DNA from: UBA10205 sp035289625
Lineage (GTDB): Archaea; Iainarchaeota; Iainarchaeia; Iainarchaeales; Iainarchaeaceae
Direction: 5' to 3'
DNA length: 64,000 bases
NCBI GenBank assembly: GCA_035289625.1
Contig: DATDWP010000028.1
Coordinates: 62,001-126,000, forward strand
This document shows, one piece after another, positions 50,516 through 58,817 of the stretch (position 1 is its first letter; each line of letters opens with the position of its first letter). The position numbers and the translations under genes were made by a program. Below the pieces are notes generated by a model. That model was not told the origin of the DNA, made no database searches, and saw nothing but the letters and a program-made list of their open reading frames with translations.

Positions 50516-51295
50516 ATGAAAAAAAGACTCTTACCTGCTGATGAAATTAGAAATTGGCGTGCGCTTTCAGGAAAAGAAAAAAAAGAAAAATGGAGAGAAC
50601 TAAAGGCACGAAGACTAGAGTTAAAATACGGGGGCAAATTTGTAAACCCGGGGCATTTTTTCACAATTGGAAATGTTGCAGAACGGGAAGAGGCGCTAAG
50701 AAAGGGCCAAATGATTTTTAGGGGTAGGAAGGGAGAGGAGTTTGATGTGGCGCTAAATATTCACGGCTACCAACTTATTGGGGTTGTGGGTTTTAAGGAA
50801 AAAATTTATAGTTTAAGATACATCAAAAGAGAGCAAGGCGCGCAGCCATCAGCACTTATCTGCCCATTTGAAATTAACACAACACATGCTATAGAAGAAG
50901 ACCGGGGCATGTTTTTTGCAGCAGATCCTGTCGACATGGGTCATATACAAGCTAGCGGTCTTGAAAAAAGCGGGTTGATCTTGCCCTTACTGCAAATTGC
51001 AACCGAGATTGCCTGCGCAAAAACCGGGAAGGCAAGCGCCGGAATTGTCTTTGAAAAATTTGCAGATCTTTTTAGCAGGGTTGGCTACAAAACTGTCAAA
51101 CAAGTGTTGATGACGCCTGATGTTGCGCGCGATATTGCAAGAAAGCGCCCCGGAATGAAACTCATTCCCCATGCCCTATTCATGGAATATTCCGGCAAAC
51201 CCCTCCCGGAAAATAACCTTGATACACACTATAGGTTTGTTGCAATCGACCCGCATAGCGGGGAGATTAAATCGTACTATTATCCAAAGCAGTGA
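50516..51295 (+). CDS. Hypothetical protein, possibly GNAT-like
   Basis: 259 residues, not assigned. A basic N-terminal helix (residues 1-40) is followed by alternating strands and helices. The central helix L-P-L-L-Q-I-A-T-E-I-A-C-A-K-T-G and the later F-A-D-L-F-S-R-V-G-Y-K-T-V resemble the last part of acetyltransferase folds. The acetyl-CoA loop is not obvious. A palindrome abuts its start codon, suggesting tight repression. Confidence 0.5.
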   Translation: MKKRLLPADEIRNWRALSGKEKKEKWRELKARRLELKYGGKFVNPGHFFTIGNVAEREEALRKGQMIFRGRKGEEFDVALNIHGYQLIGVVGFKEKIYSLRYIKREQGAQPSALICPFEINTTHAIEEDRGMFFAADPVDMGHIQASGLEKSGLILPLLQIATEIACAKTGKASAGIVFEKFADLFSRVGYKTVKQVLMTPDVARDIARKRPGMKLIPHALFMEYSGKPLPENNLDTHYRFVAIDPHSGEIKSYYYPKQ

Positions 51296-51341
51296 AAGAA
51301 TATTTGTAGCTTTAGCGGAAATATAATTTTTTCAATCACTC

Positions 51342-52199
51342 TTACAAATTATCAAGCGGGCTATTGACTTTTTTTAACTGCTCAGTTGAAACATGGGTGT
51401 AGATTTGGGTCGTACTAAGATTGCTATGGCCTAGGAGCTCTTGGATGTTTCTGATATTCTCCCCAGCTTCTAGAAGATGGGTCGCAAAAGAATGTCTTAG
51501 TGCATGTGGTGTAATTTCTTTTTGAATCCCAGCAGCTTGCGTTGCATTCCTTACAATGCGTTGGACAGTATCGGGGGAGAGGGATTTTCCGTTTTTTTTG
51601 GAAAAGAGAAATGGGCTCTTTACTTTCTTTCTCTCAAGGTATTTTTTTGCAAGCCTGCACCAATTCTTTGAAAGTATTATCACCCTATCCTTATTTCCTT
51701 TTCCGGATTTGACCCTACCAATTCTCTCCTTCAGGTTCACATTTTCAGCTAGCATATTCACAGCTTCGCTAACCCTCACCCCCGAAGAGTAGATGAACTG
51801 CAACAGCAAGCGGTTCCTTCCGATTTTTACCGCTTTTAGAAGGTCGCGCACCTCATCTTTTGTGAGTACTACCGGAAGCGCTTTTGATTTTTTTGGAATT
51901 TTTATATCATCTAGAACACTCATTTTGAGGTACTCTTTGAAAAAATACCGGAACGCAGCATGGGCAAGTGCTAGAGTTGCATTCGAATTGCCCTTCTCTT
52001 TCATTTTAGCCAAAAAACCAACAATATCTCCACGCTCTATTTTTTGCGGCTCCTTATTTGCAAATTCTAAAAAATCGCGCACAAAAATAGTGTACATATT
52101 TACAGTGCGCTCGCTATACCCTGCAATTACTAACTCCTGCTTTAATTTTTCAACCCAGGGTTTTACTTGCTCTTGCATGCACATTAATTGGCTATCCAA
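51342..52199 (-). CDS. xerA: Tyrosine recombinase XerA
   Basis: Site-specific recombinase of the XerC/D type. All catalytic residues are present: R in S-G-V-R-V-S-E-A, K in S-G-K-G-N-K-D-R, H-A-L-R-H-S-F-A-T-H-L, H in L-G-H-S-N-L-S and the nucleophile in T-Q-I-Y-T-H-V. The N-terminal SAM-like core-binding domain (residues ~15-95) is intact. At 285 residues it matches archaeal XerA, which resolves chromosome dimers at dif. I did not find a convincing dif site, nor att-like repeats that would mark an integrated element. Confidence 0.93.
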   Translation of the reverse strand: MDSQLMCMQEQVKPWVEKLKQELVIAGYSERTVNMYTIFVRDFLEFANKEPQKIERGDIVGFLAKMKEKGNSNATLALAHAAFRYFFKEYLKMSVLDDIKIPKKSKALPVVLTKDEVRDLLKAVKIGRNRLLLQFIYSSGVRVSEAVNMLAENVNLKERIGRVKSGKGNKDRVIILSKNWCRLAKKYLERKKVKSPFLFSKKNGKSLSPDTVQRIVRNATQAAGIQKEITPHALRHSFATHLLEAGENIRNIQELLGHSNLSTTQIYTHVSTEQLKKVNSPLDNL

Positions 52200-52266
52200 A
52201 AATAAATAGGGCGCGGTTTAGCTTTTTTCGTGAATCTTTATAAATATTACTGGCACATATCCATGT

Positions 52267-52521
52267 ATGGTTCTTGGAAGAAAAAAAGAAGGAAAACCAC
52301 TAGCTGAAACTGCGGATATGAAAATGTGGCGCGAAGAATTCAACCAAATGAGCCTTGAAGAACACGACCGCGTCCTAAAAAACCTCGGGCTTGACAAGGA
52401 AGATATTGAAGAATTTAACGAAGCAGAAAAGGGGAGCAAAAAACTCGAAGACCTACTAGGGATCCCAAATGGACAAGAAGCGCCTGAAGAGAACCTCAAA
52501 AAAGTGAAAGGTAAAAAGTAA
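52267..52521 (+). CDS. Small charged hypothetical protein
   Basis: 84 residues, rich in K and E, predicted helical, with L-E-E-H-D-R-V-L-K-N-L-G-L-D-K-E-D-I-E-E-F in the middle. No family recognised. It is probably cotranscribed with the acetyltransferase gene 22 bases downstream. Confidence 0.6.
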   Translation: MVLGRKKEGKPLAETADMKMWREEFNQMSLEEHDRVLKNLGLDKEDIEEFNEAEKGSKKLEDLLGIPNGQEAPEENLKKVKGKK

Positions 52522-52543
52522 TTTTATCCAACTTTTTCATTTT

Positions 52544-52981
52544 ATGCCAAAAATTTCAATACGAAAAGCTAAAGTAGATGATATTGGGCAGTGCGCGAAA
52601 ATATATTTTGAGGAATTTTCAAAACAGGATGTGCATTGGAGCCTTAGAACTGCGCGGGCCAGAGTTAAACAATCCATTCTCAAAGACCCAAAGTGGTGTT
52701 TTGTAATATTGCACGAGCGGAAAATAATTGGTGTTCTTTTAGCTGAACGACTCGATTTTGTGAAAGGCAAATCAATCCAAATCCAAGACATTGTCATTAT
52801 GGTGCAATACCAGAACAAAGGCTACGGAGCAAGGCTACTGCGCCACCTAGAAAGGAGCGCGCGCAAGAGCAACTACAAAGGCATTTATCTAACAGGAAAC
52901 ACTCTTGGAGCTGCGGGGAAATTTTACAAAAAGCTTGGGTTTTTGAAAACGCAGTACATGTTCATGGGGAAAGAGCTCTGA
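52544..52981 (+). CDS. GNAT-family N-acetyltransferase
   Basis: Canonical GNAT of 145 residues. The opening is I-R-K-A-K-V-D-D-I-G-Q-C, the acetyl-CoA loop is Q-Y-Q-N-K-G-Y-G-A-R-L-L (Q/R-x-x-G-x-G/A), and the closing A-A-G-K-F-Y-K-K-L-G-F is typical. The substrate, whether a protein N-terminus or a small molecule, cannot be told. Confidence 0.9.
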   Translation: MPKISIRKAKVDDIGQCAKIYFEEFSKQDVHWSLRTARARVKQSILKDPKWCFVILHERKIIGVLLAERLDFVKGKSIQIQDIVIMVQYQNKGYGARLLRHLERSARKSNYKGIYLTGNTLGAAGKFYKKLGFLKTQYMFMGKEL

Positions 52982-53002
52982 ATTGAAAGTGATTTCTGTG
53001 TA

Positions 53003-53518
53003 CTACTTCTGATATCTGCTAGAAAGTTTTTCTAATCTTAAATTCAATTCTGCTAAATACTCTCCATTAAATGATAAGTTTTTCCACAAAATATGATATC
53101 TTCTCTCTAGATTTGTTTGTTTGTATACTCTACTAGTCGTGGGTCTAAAACTTACAAATATCTTACTGCCAGTATTTTCAGCTCTTATAATCACATCTTT
53201 GAGAGTTGCTACTTGGGTTTGGAGCAATCCCACTAGTTTGACTGCTTTTTTGTAAGCATGGTTTCTTTGCCGATATTGGGTATAGTCTTTTGCAAGATGT
53301 AATGATTCTGATTCAATTCCATAAATCATGTCCCTAAGATGGCTACTTAATCTTTGTATTGATTTGAATTTACGTGAGCTTCTTTCAAACCTATATGAAA
53401 GGCTGCGCAGAACTCGCAATTGTACACTTTTTGCCTTTTGAGCCATTCTTTTTGACTTTGCGGCAAATTCAGTGGCAAGAAATTCTTTTTCCGGCGTTGG
53501 TTGAAATACTTTTGGCAT
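53003..53518 (-). CDS. Basic coiled-coil orphan protein
   Basis: 171 residues, strongly basic and almost all helical, with heptad-like L and I spacing in V-L-R-S-L-S-Y-R-F-E-R and K-L-V-G-L-L-Q-T-Q-V. No family recognised. TATA-like GATAAATATAGG lies upstream. It is one of the largest of the window's basic orphans. Confidence 0.55.
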   Translation of the reverse strand: MPKVFQPTPEKEFLATEFAAKSKRMAQKAKSVQLRVLRSLSYRFERSSRKFKSIQRLSSHLRDMIYGIESESLHLAKDYTQYRQRNHAYKKAVKLVGLLQTQVATLKDVIIRAENTGSKIFVSFRPTTSRVYKQTNLERRYHILWKNLSFNGEYLAELNLRLEKLSSRYQK

Positions 53519-53593
53519 AACTTACTAAAGTAGAAACACTTAACCTATATTTATCAATCGCTTATTCTTGCGAAATGGAAAACACTCTGAAAT

Positions 53594-54163
53594 TTACACA
53601 TCCACAAGCCCAACTTTTGGCACACCCTTACTGTCAAGGCCAAAAACAATGAAATTTGAAAAGCCAAAAACCCACGTCTCGCCTGCAAGAGGTATTCTAA
53701 AACTTACCCTTGCTTTTTCCATCAATTCGCCTTTTGCACTTTTTGCTAACTCAAGCCATTTCCTTTCATTAATGTTTGGGGTGCTCTTAACTAGTTTTTC
53801 ACAAAACTCACGATCAGTTGCTGAAATTTCAGACATTAGAACTCTTCTCAAACGGTTTTCACTAAGGTAACTTATGAACACAGCTAAAGATGGGCGGTGG
53901 AAATATTTTTGCACCATACTTTCCTTATCGATTTTAACCGGAACAATGCGCAGGTGATCAAACTTCATGCGGCGCAGGGAGTGATAAAATTCTTCGGCCG
54001 CCTTCACATGTCTTATATCTTTCTTCAAAATTAATGAGTTTTTGGGCCCGGAAACTCTTACAACTCTTCCATCGCGAGCGACCAATTCCCCGCGTCTAGG
54101 TTCAGACCTAAAATCCCTTACAGCATCTCTAAATCCTTTCGTGGACTTTAGCCTTCCGGGCAT
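53594..54163 (-). CDS. Orphan protein with kinase-fold-like features, C-terminally short
   Basis: 189 residues. The middle looks like the N-lobe of an aminoglycoside-phosphotransferase-type kinase: a strand with L-I-L-K-K-D, a helix A-A-E-E-F-Y-H-S-L-R, then I-V-P-V-K-I and V-Q-K-Y-F. The end S-N-F-I-V-F-G-L-D followed by K-V-G-L-V-D-V resembles the N and D of the catalytic and metal loops, after which the protein stops. It may be a minimal or inactive kinase relative. This is pattern-based and tentative. Confidence 0.4.
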   Translation of the reverse strand: MPGRLKSTKGFRDAVRDFRSEPRRGELVARDGRVVRVSGPKNSLILKKDIRHVKAAEEFYHSLRRMKFDHLRIVPVKIDKESMVQKYFHRPSLAVFISYLSENRLRRVLMSEISATDREFCEKLVKSTPNINERKWLELAKSAKGELMEKARVSFRIPLAGETWVFGFSNFIVFGLDSKGVPKVGLVDV

Positions 54164-54174
54164 GCTCTACACCC

Positions 54175-54474
54175 CTAATCAGAAATGCGCGCGAAATGGA
54201 AAAGGTTCCTTGCTTGCCAGTAGAGGGCAAGTGAGGCAACACCGCAAATCCAACCAACAAAATAGTAAACAAACGCGGTTGTATCCCTATCAGTTATTAT
54301 TGCAAAATCGGGTCTGGTCACATGGATTAGAATTCCTTGCATCATGCTCCAGATAAAAAGAGAGGCAAGTATTACCCCCACTATAAAGAAGAATATGGCT
54401 TTTGCCATCATTTCGCGCACTTGAAGATTCATTCCAAAATGCAAGTCGAAAGATGTATATAAGCTTTTTATCAT
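54175..54474 (-). CDS. Small two-helix membrane protein
   Basis: 99 residues with two hydrophobic helices (~25-48 and ~68-88) separated by a short polar loop with R-P-D-F-A-I-I-T-D-R-D. Unknown function. It lies 11 bases upstream of the kinase-like orphan on the same strand, so the two may be cotranscribed. Confidence 0.6.
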   Translation of the reverse strand: MIKSLYTSFDLHFGMNLQVREMMAKAIFFFIVGVILASLFIWSMMQGILIHVTRPDFAIITDRDTTAFVYYFVGWICGVASLALYWQARNLFHFARISD

Positions 54475-54495
54475 TGTTGGGGGGCAAATTTAGAA

Positions 54496-55164
54496 ATGAA
54501 GGCAGTGCTCTTTGACCTTGATAATACCCTTATAGATTTTATGAGGATGAAAAAAATAAGCTGCGAGGCAGCAATTTCTGCAATGATTGACGCCGGCCTT
54601 ACAATGGAAAAAGATAAGGCCTACAAAACCCTCTTTGACCTCTACGGAGTGCACGGAATTGAACACCAGCAAATATTCCAGGAATTTTTAACAAAAATAA
54701 TGGGCAAAATCGACTACCGCATACTCTCGCGCGGAATCCACGCATACAGAAAAATGCAAATCGGCTATCTTGAACCCTACCCACACGTGCGCAGCACACT
54801 AATCGCGCTCAAAGAAAAAGGGCTTATTTTAGGAATTGTAAGCGATGCCCCGCGCCTCAAAGCTTGGATGAGGCTAACTGAAATGGGCCTATCGGATTTT
54901 TTTGATATAGTGGTAACTTTAGATGACACGGGAAAAACAAAACCCCACGCAATGCCATTTAAAGCGGCAATAAAAATGCTCTCCTGCAAGCCTTCAGAAA
55001 TACTCTTTGTTGGCGATAACCCGGGGCGAGATATTGAAGGTGCTGCAAAAGTGGGGATGAGAACTGTTCTTGCACGCTATGGCCAAATGTTTCCTGATAG
55101 CGCGCTAAAGGCTGACCATGAAATATATGACATTGCAGAGCTAATCAATTTAACTAAAGAGTAA
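54496..55164 (+). CDS. HAD-superfamily hydrolase
   Basis: Phosphatase-like HAD protein of 222 residues. Motif I is F-D-L-D-N-T-L, motif II I-V-S-D-A-P-R, motif III includes T-K-P-H-A-M-P and motif IV V-G-D-N-P-G-R-D-I. The cap domain lies between motifs I and II (~residues 15-95). Substrate unknown. Confidence 0.9.
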   Translation: MKAVLFDLDNTLIDFMRMKKISCEAAISAMIDAGLTMEKDKAYKTLFDLYGVHGIEHQQIFQEFLTKIMGKIDYRILSRGIHAYRKMQIGYLEPYPHVRSTLIALKEKGLILGIVSDAPRLKAWMRLTEMGLSDFFDIVVTLDDTGKTKPHAMPFKAAIKMLSCKPSEILFVGDNPGRDIEGAAKVGMRTVLARYGQMFPDSALKADHEIYDIAELINLTKE

Positions 55165-55191
55165 AAAACCTAACTTGACCTAAGTGTTTTA

Positions 55192-55929
55192 ATGCAAAAA
55201 CAAACTTCACAAAAACTCATTGCCGCAATCAAAAAATTCTTCTCTTCACAAAAAAAAGAGCGCGCAGTAGTTGGGCTTAGCGGAGGGATAGATTCGGCTC
55301 TTGTCCTTGCCCTTTTAGTAAAAGCGCTCGGGGAGCAAAACGTCACGGCACTCATAATGCCAAATACTCAAATAACAAAAGAGCAAAATGTAATAGATGC
55401 CCAAAACCTTGCAAATAAACTAAATGTTGCCCACTTTTCAATCGAAATAGACAATCTGCTCCACGCTTTTTCAACTCTTCCCTGGGAGCAAACTCCAATA
55501 GCTAGAGCAAACCTTAACGCTAGAGTTCGCGCGCTAATACTTTACAATTTTGCCAATTCAACAAATTGCCTTGTTGCAGGAACCGGAAACAAATCCGAAT
55601 TCTACATGGGATATTTTACCAAATACGGCGACGGAGCAGCGGATTTTTTCCCAATTGGTTCTCTTCTAAAAAAAGAAGTGCGACAACTAGCGCTAGAACT
55701 TGATCTGCCACAAGAATTTTTACAAAAAGTTCCTTCAGCTGAACTTTGGAGCGATCAAGCTGATGAAAAAGAAATGGACATTTCATATAACGAACTTGAT
55801 GAACTACTCCCACTAATACTTGAAGGGAAAAAAATCCCAAAAAGTAAGCAAGAACTTGCTAAAAAAATCAAAAAGGCAATTGCTTCAACAGAGCATAAAA
55901 GAACTCCTGCTCCCATACTAACAATATGA
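55192..55929 (+). CDS. nadE: NH3-dependent NAD+ synthetase
   Basis: Amidates nicotinate adenine dinucleotide in the last step of NAD synthesis. The PP-loop S-G-G-I-D-S-A is at ~residue 30, followed by N-T-Q-I-T, G-T-G-N-K-S-E, K-Y-G-D-G-A-A-D and P-S-A-E-L-W. There is no glutaminase domain, so it is the ammonia-dependent form. It overlaps the small lipoprotein gene by ATGA. Confidence 0.96.
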   Translation: MQKQTSQKLIAAIKKFFSSQKKERAVVGLSGGIDSALVLALLVKALGEQNVTALIMPNTQITKEQNVIDAQNLANKLNVAHFSIEIDNLLHAFSTLPWEQTPIARANLNARVRALILYNFANSTNCLVAGTGNKSEFYMGYFTKYGDGAADFFPIGSLLKKEVRQLALELDLPQEFLQKVPSAELWSDQADEKEMDISYNELDELLPLILEGKKIPKSKQELAKKIKKAIASTEHKRTPAPILTI

Positions 55930-56153
55930 GACCCAAAATGAAAAACGCGCTTTTAATTGCAGCCCTTTTGCTACTTCTAAGCCTATCTGGCTGCTTTGCA
56001 AAACCGACAAATACACTTGATGAGTGCGAAGCAAAAAACATCCCCGAACGCGACCAGTGCTATTTTGATAACGCAATACAAAAAAATGAATTGAGCTTTT
56101 GCACACAAATAATAGATGCAAATGTACGAAATGATTGCATCAATTCAATTTAG
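55926..56153 (+). CDS. Small cysteine-rich lipoprotein
   Basis: 75 residues. Signal peptide with lipobox L-S-G-C at ~residue 22, then a mature part with four Cys (D-E-C, D-Q-C, F-C and D-C) that could form two disulfides. Unknown function; the exported DsbA-like proteins of this genome could act on it. It is coupled to nadE by overlap. Confidence 0.65.
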   Translation: MRPKMKNALLIAALLLLLSLSGCFAKPTNTLDECEAKNIPERDQCYFDNAIQKNELSFCTQIIDANVRNDCINSI

Positions 56154-56166
56154 AAAGAGAGGATAT

Positions 56167-56189
56167 GCGGGCCCTTTTTACGGGCCCGC
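56167..56189. terminator. GC-rich hairpin between convergent genes
   Basis: GCGGGCCC and GGGCCCGC form an 8-pair stem with a T-rich loop; CCTTTTAG follows. It sits between convergent genes and could end transcription from both sides. Confidence 0.55.
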
Positions 56190-56202
56190 CCTTTTAGTAT
56201 AA

Positions 56203-56577
56203 TCACGCGCTCTTGAACTGTAATGTAAATCCTTCAGGAAGTTCTGTTTCATCAATGCCGCTCAAAAATACTCCGACAGCCATTCCCTTCTTTGCGTTAT
56301 GGCCGTGTTTTGATTCGACCTCGATTATTTGCACTTCACGATCATCAAGATATGCTTTCATATTTTCTGCAATAAATCCGTCAGTAACTTCTGCTACGAC
56401 AAAAACATTCTCCTGTGAATAAAATCTACATGCTTTTTTTACAAGCAAAGTTCCGGTAACAGAGCTAAGCCCACCCATTTTTTGGTTCATTCTAGTTGAT
56501 GGTGATGAAATAAGTGCATTAGCTGAAGGCATATAATTGGTCTTTTTTGCTCCGAAAGTTAGTGTAACAAGGCTCAT
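56203..56577 (-). CDS. Hypothetical protein with strong ribosome site
   Basis: 124 residues, compact alpha/beta, with no recognised family (V-T-L-T-F-G-A-K-K, then V-F-V-V-A-E-V-T-D-G-F and V-Q-I-I-E-V-E-S-K-H-G-H). AAGGAGGA lies six bases before the ATG, one of the strongest ribosome sites in the window, suggesting high expression. Confidence 0.6.
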   Translation of the reverse strand: MSLVTLTFGAKKTNYMPSANALISSPSTRMNQKMGGLSSVTGTLLVKKACRFYSQENVFVVAEVTDGFIAENMKAYLDDREVQIIEVESKHGHNAKKGMAVGVFLSGIDETELPEGFTLQFKSA

Positions 56578-56765
56578 TGAATTTTCCTCCTTCAAAAAGT
56601 TTTCAATTAATAAAAGCAGAGGTTATTAATACATTCGATGCTTCGTAAATTCTAACAATTTATTAGAAAAAAGTTTATTTTCCTTACTTTTACCCCTATT
56701 TTTTATACTTATTTTCACTTCTTGACGTAAAAAGTTGGGGTTTGATATGCCGCGGTGTAGGGGCG

Positions 56766-57083
56766 TTATCCTCGACTTTTTTTGTGAATAGCCTTGTCTG
56801 CTTCCTTTTCAATTGCATCAAGGGCACCATGAAGCGCCTTTTGGGCATCCCACTCCTTTGCCGAAGAATGCAGGTGTATCCCGCCAATAACAACCTTCGC
56901 TTTCACTTCAACCTCTTCTCTTGCCCCTTGGCCGTGAAATTCCTTAAAATGCACATCCATTAGCATCTCACCTGGCAATCTCTGGTTTATTTTGTCATAA
57001 GCACGTTCTATAGTGTTTGTTAGGCTTGATTTGTCCACTCCATGCGCTTTTGGAAGATGTGTAATGTTGAGTTTTCGATCCAT
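56766..57083 (-). CDS. HPF/RaiA-like ribosome-associated protein
   Basis: 105 residues with the hibernation-factor fold pattern: strand-helix-strand-strand-strand-helix, with V-E-V-K-A-K-V-V-I-G-G and then D-A-Q-K-A-L-H-G-A-L-D-A-I-E-K-E-A-D. Bacterial relatives bind the small subunit to silence ribosomes. Archaeal versions are less studied. The start follows GAGGGG. The RelA-like protein in the window gives a stress-response context, though no direct link is shown. Confidence 0.65.
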   Translation of the reverse strand: MDRKLNITHLPKAHGVDKSSLTNTIERAYDKINQRLPGEMLMDVHFKEFHGQGAREEVEVKAKVVIGGIHLHSSAKEWDAQKALHGALDAIEKEADKAIHKKSRG

Positions 57084-57165
57084 CAAATCCCCTCTAATAT
57101 TAGGCTTATAGGATTAATACACTTTTGCTGCCTTTTAATTCTAATAAACTTTTAGAAAAAATAAT

Positions 57166-57402
57166 TTAATCTTGAAGTTTTTTAATACTAATAACTGCTG
57201 CCGGGCACACACTTGCTGCCTGGTTTGCCAAATCATCAGATTCAACTTCAAGTTCAAAAATCCCAGGGCTCACTTCCTTTCCCCCAATTAGATCGGCTTT
57301 GCCATCATCCGGGTTTATTGTGAAGTGCTCATTATCAACAGCAGCGCATGGGCCTGCCGCAACACAATTGTTCCTATCGTAAATTATTTTGAATTTTGCC
57401 AT
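57166..57402 (-). CDS. Single-cluster ferredoxin
   Basis: 78 residues. The cluster-binding cysteines are in N-N-C-V-A-A-G-P-C and S-V-C-P-A-A-V. Spacing C-x5-C with no middle Cys, plus C-P, suggests a [3Fe-4S] cluster, as in single-cluster ferredoxins of actinobacteria and some archaea, rather than [4Fe-4S]. The electron partner is unknown. Confidence 0.85.
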   Translation of the reverse strand: MAKFKIIYDRNNCVAAGPCAAVDNEHFTINPDDGKADLIGGKEVSPGIFELEVESDDLANQAASVCPAAVISIKKLQD

Positions 57403-57424
57403 TTTCTACCCTTCAGATAAAAGT

Positions 57425-57454
57425 GGGCTGCATAATTTATATTTAACTGCAACG
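57425..57454 (+). promoter_or_regulatory. Duplicated promoter, copy 1
   Basis: Contains GCTGCATAATTTATATT, then AACTGCAACG, ending 18 bases before the ATG. It is nearly identical to copy 2 at 57894-57923 (differences at five or six positions), which drives the next plus-strand orphan. Confidence 0.55.
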
Positions 57455-57471
57455 CTCTTCTACTATATCCG

Positions 57472-57840
57472 ATGCTACGAAAACAAGCCCCAAAAAAACA
57501 TCTGCCTAGTGCGTCAATGCGTGCAGTACTCGCAGCACTTTTTGCTCGCCAAAAAAGTCGTGTGAAAGTTGATCAAAATTTACGAAGAAAACAATTAATG
57601 GTGCTCTCGTCTCGAAAATTATTGGAACATGCAGACTCTCTTGTTAAAAAACTCAGGCCTAGGCTTGGAAATGAATACCTTGTCTGGCTTTTGAGTTCTG
57701 ATGCGCAGCATTTTCGGGATTTCTGGGATAGAAAGAAATTCAACACTACGCGAGAAAGAGTTGAGATAGCGAAACAAAAAGTAATTTACAAAAAACTACT
57801 CATTGATAGAATCGTTAAGTTAGAAGGGTATTTGGAATAA
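57472..57840 (+). CDS. Basic orphan protein A of a promoter-sharing pair
   Basis: 122 residues, very basic and helical, with R-R-K-Q-L-M-V-L-S-S-R-K-L-L and L-V-W-L-L-S-S-D-A. No family recognised. Its promoter is almost identical to that of the following gene, so the two are likely coexpressed although the proteins are not clearly homologous. Confidence 0.6.
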   Translation: MLRKQAPKKHLPSASMRAVLAALFARQKSRVKVDQNLRRKQLMVLSSRKLLEHADSLVKKLRPRLGNEYLVWLLSSDAQHFRDFWDRKKFNTTRERVEIAKQKVIYKKLLIDRIVKLEGYLE

Positions 57841-57893
57841 TTTAGAAATAGTTTTGAGCTGTGCTATTTTTACTAATCGCCGAGAAATATAGT

Positions 57894-57923
57894 GCGGCTG
57901 CGTAATTTATATTAACTCCAGCG
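57894..57923 (+). promoter_or_regulatory. Duplicated promoter, copy 2
   Basis: GCTGCGTAATTTATATT followed by AACTCCAGCG, 13 bases before the ATG. The conserved part covers TATA box, flanks and putative transcription start, so it looks duplicated or kept similar by a shared regulator. Confidence 0.55.
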
Positions 57924-57935
57924 TTTTCTATTGCA

Positions 57936-58388
57936 ATGCCTCTAAAAAAACCTCCTCGGCAAAGAAGAGGAACTGGCCATGTGCATTTGATTGGCGAATT
58001 TTCTTCAGAACGCAAACGATTGGCAAACCTATCCGATTCCGCATTTATTTCAGAAGTAACCGCTTTTTTGAGGAAAAACGGAAAGCTGGATGGGCACCGC
58101 AAATTTCAATTAGAGCAAGCATTAGCATCTCTTAAATCGCTAAAAAATTACACTCTCTTGAAGAAAACAACTTATAATTCAACTCTAAAATATTTTGCGC
58201 CCCAAGAACAAGAAAGGGTGAGAAGATACCGAAAACAAAGGGCTGCCCATCTTCAATTGATAAGGGGGAAATATTCGCATATTAAAGTAAGAAAATTAAC
58301 TCCTATCCAAGACGCTAAACTTGAAGTTGATATGCGAAGAGCAGCAGCACGGCATAGAGCCAGAAAATTGCTGCTCCGTAAAGACTAA
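57936..58388 (+). CDS. Basic orphan protein B of a promoter-sharing pair
   Basis: 150 residues, highly basic (P-R-Q-R-R-G at the start, R-A-A-A-R-H-R-A-R-K-L-L-L-R-K at the end), mainly helical. No family recognised. It converges with the HxlR regulator, overlapping by four bases. Confidence 0.6.
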   Translation: MPLKKPPRQRRGTGHVHLIGEFSSERKRLANLSDSAFISEVTAFLRKNGKLDGHRKFQLEQALASLKSLKNYTLLKKTTYNSTLKYFAPQEQERVRRYRKQRAAHLQLIRGKYSHIKVRKLTPIQDAKLEVDMRRAAARHRARKLLLRKD

Positions 58389-58693
58389 AGCTCCTTTCTG
58401 CCCCACTTCTCAAGCTCTGAAATAGCTCTCTTTAGCCCTTCTGCTTTTGGCAAGGCGCGGTACTCAATATGCGGCTTTGTTCCGAGCACCAAATTCTTCT
58501 GGATCAATTTTTTTGCTTCTAATTCTTTTAGTCTCATTGAAAGAACGCGCGGAGTAATGGGAATAATTTTTTTTAAAAGCGCATTAAAACCAACGCCTTC
58601 ACTCTTTTCCAAAAGCTCGCGCAGCACTGAAATGCAATATTTGTGGCAAATTAGTTCTTCCATTTTTTCGAAGGGATTTTCATTTTCTGGCAT
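58385..58693 (-). CDS. HxlR-type winged-helix regulator
   Basis: 102 residues. HxlR motif order: C-H-K-Y-C-I-S-V-L-R-E-L-L (cysteines where redox sensors of this family have theirs), F-N-A-L-L-K-K-I-I-P-I-T-P-R-V-L-S-M-R-L-K-E-L and a Y-R-A-L-P wing. An inverted repeat at 58712-58724 lies 19 bases upstream and faces the divergent 43-residue ORF. Confidence 0.9.
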   Translation of the reverse strand: MPENENPFEKMEELICHKYCISVLRELLEKSEGVGFNALLKKIIPITPRVLSMRLKELEAKKLIQKNLVLGTKPHIEYRALPKAEGLKRAISELEKWGRKEL

Positions 58694-58711
58694 TTTTTAA
58701 CCTATACAATT

Positions 58712-58724
58712 TATAGTAACTATA
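58712..58724. promoter_or_regulatory. Candidate HxlR operator
   Basis: TATAGT-A-ACTATA is an inverted repeat with a one-base centre, embedded between ATACA on the left and TGTAT on the right. It lies between the HxlR start and the promoter of the divergent small ORF. Confidence 0.4.
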
Positions 58725-58817
58725 TGTATGATACCTAATATTATTTAAATATCAATGCTGTATGTAAGTAGCCAAAAATGGCTCTTAAGGTATTGGCCTT
58801 GAGGTGGGGGAATTTAG

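Noticed and set aside
51342..52199. XerA as the integrase of an inserted mobile element
   Set aside because: The protein matches chromosomal archaeal XerA, no att-like duplication of tRNA 3' ends was found, and neighbours do not look viral or conjugative. Not fully excluded.
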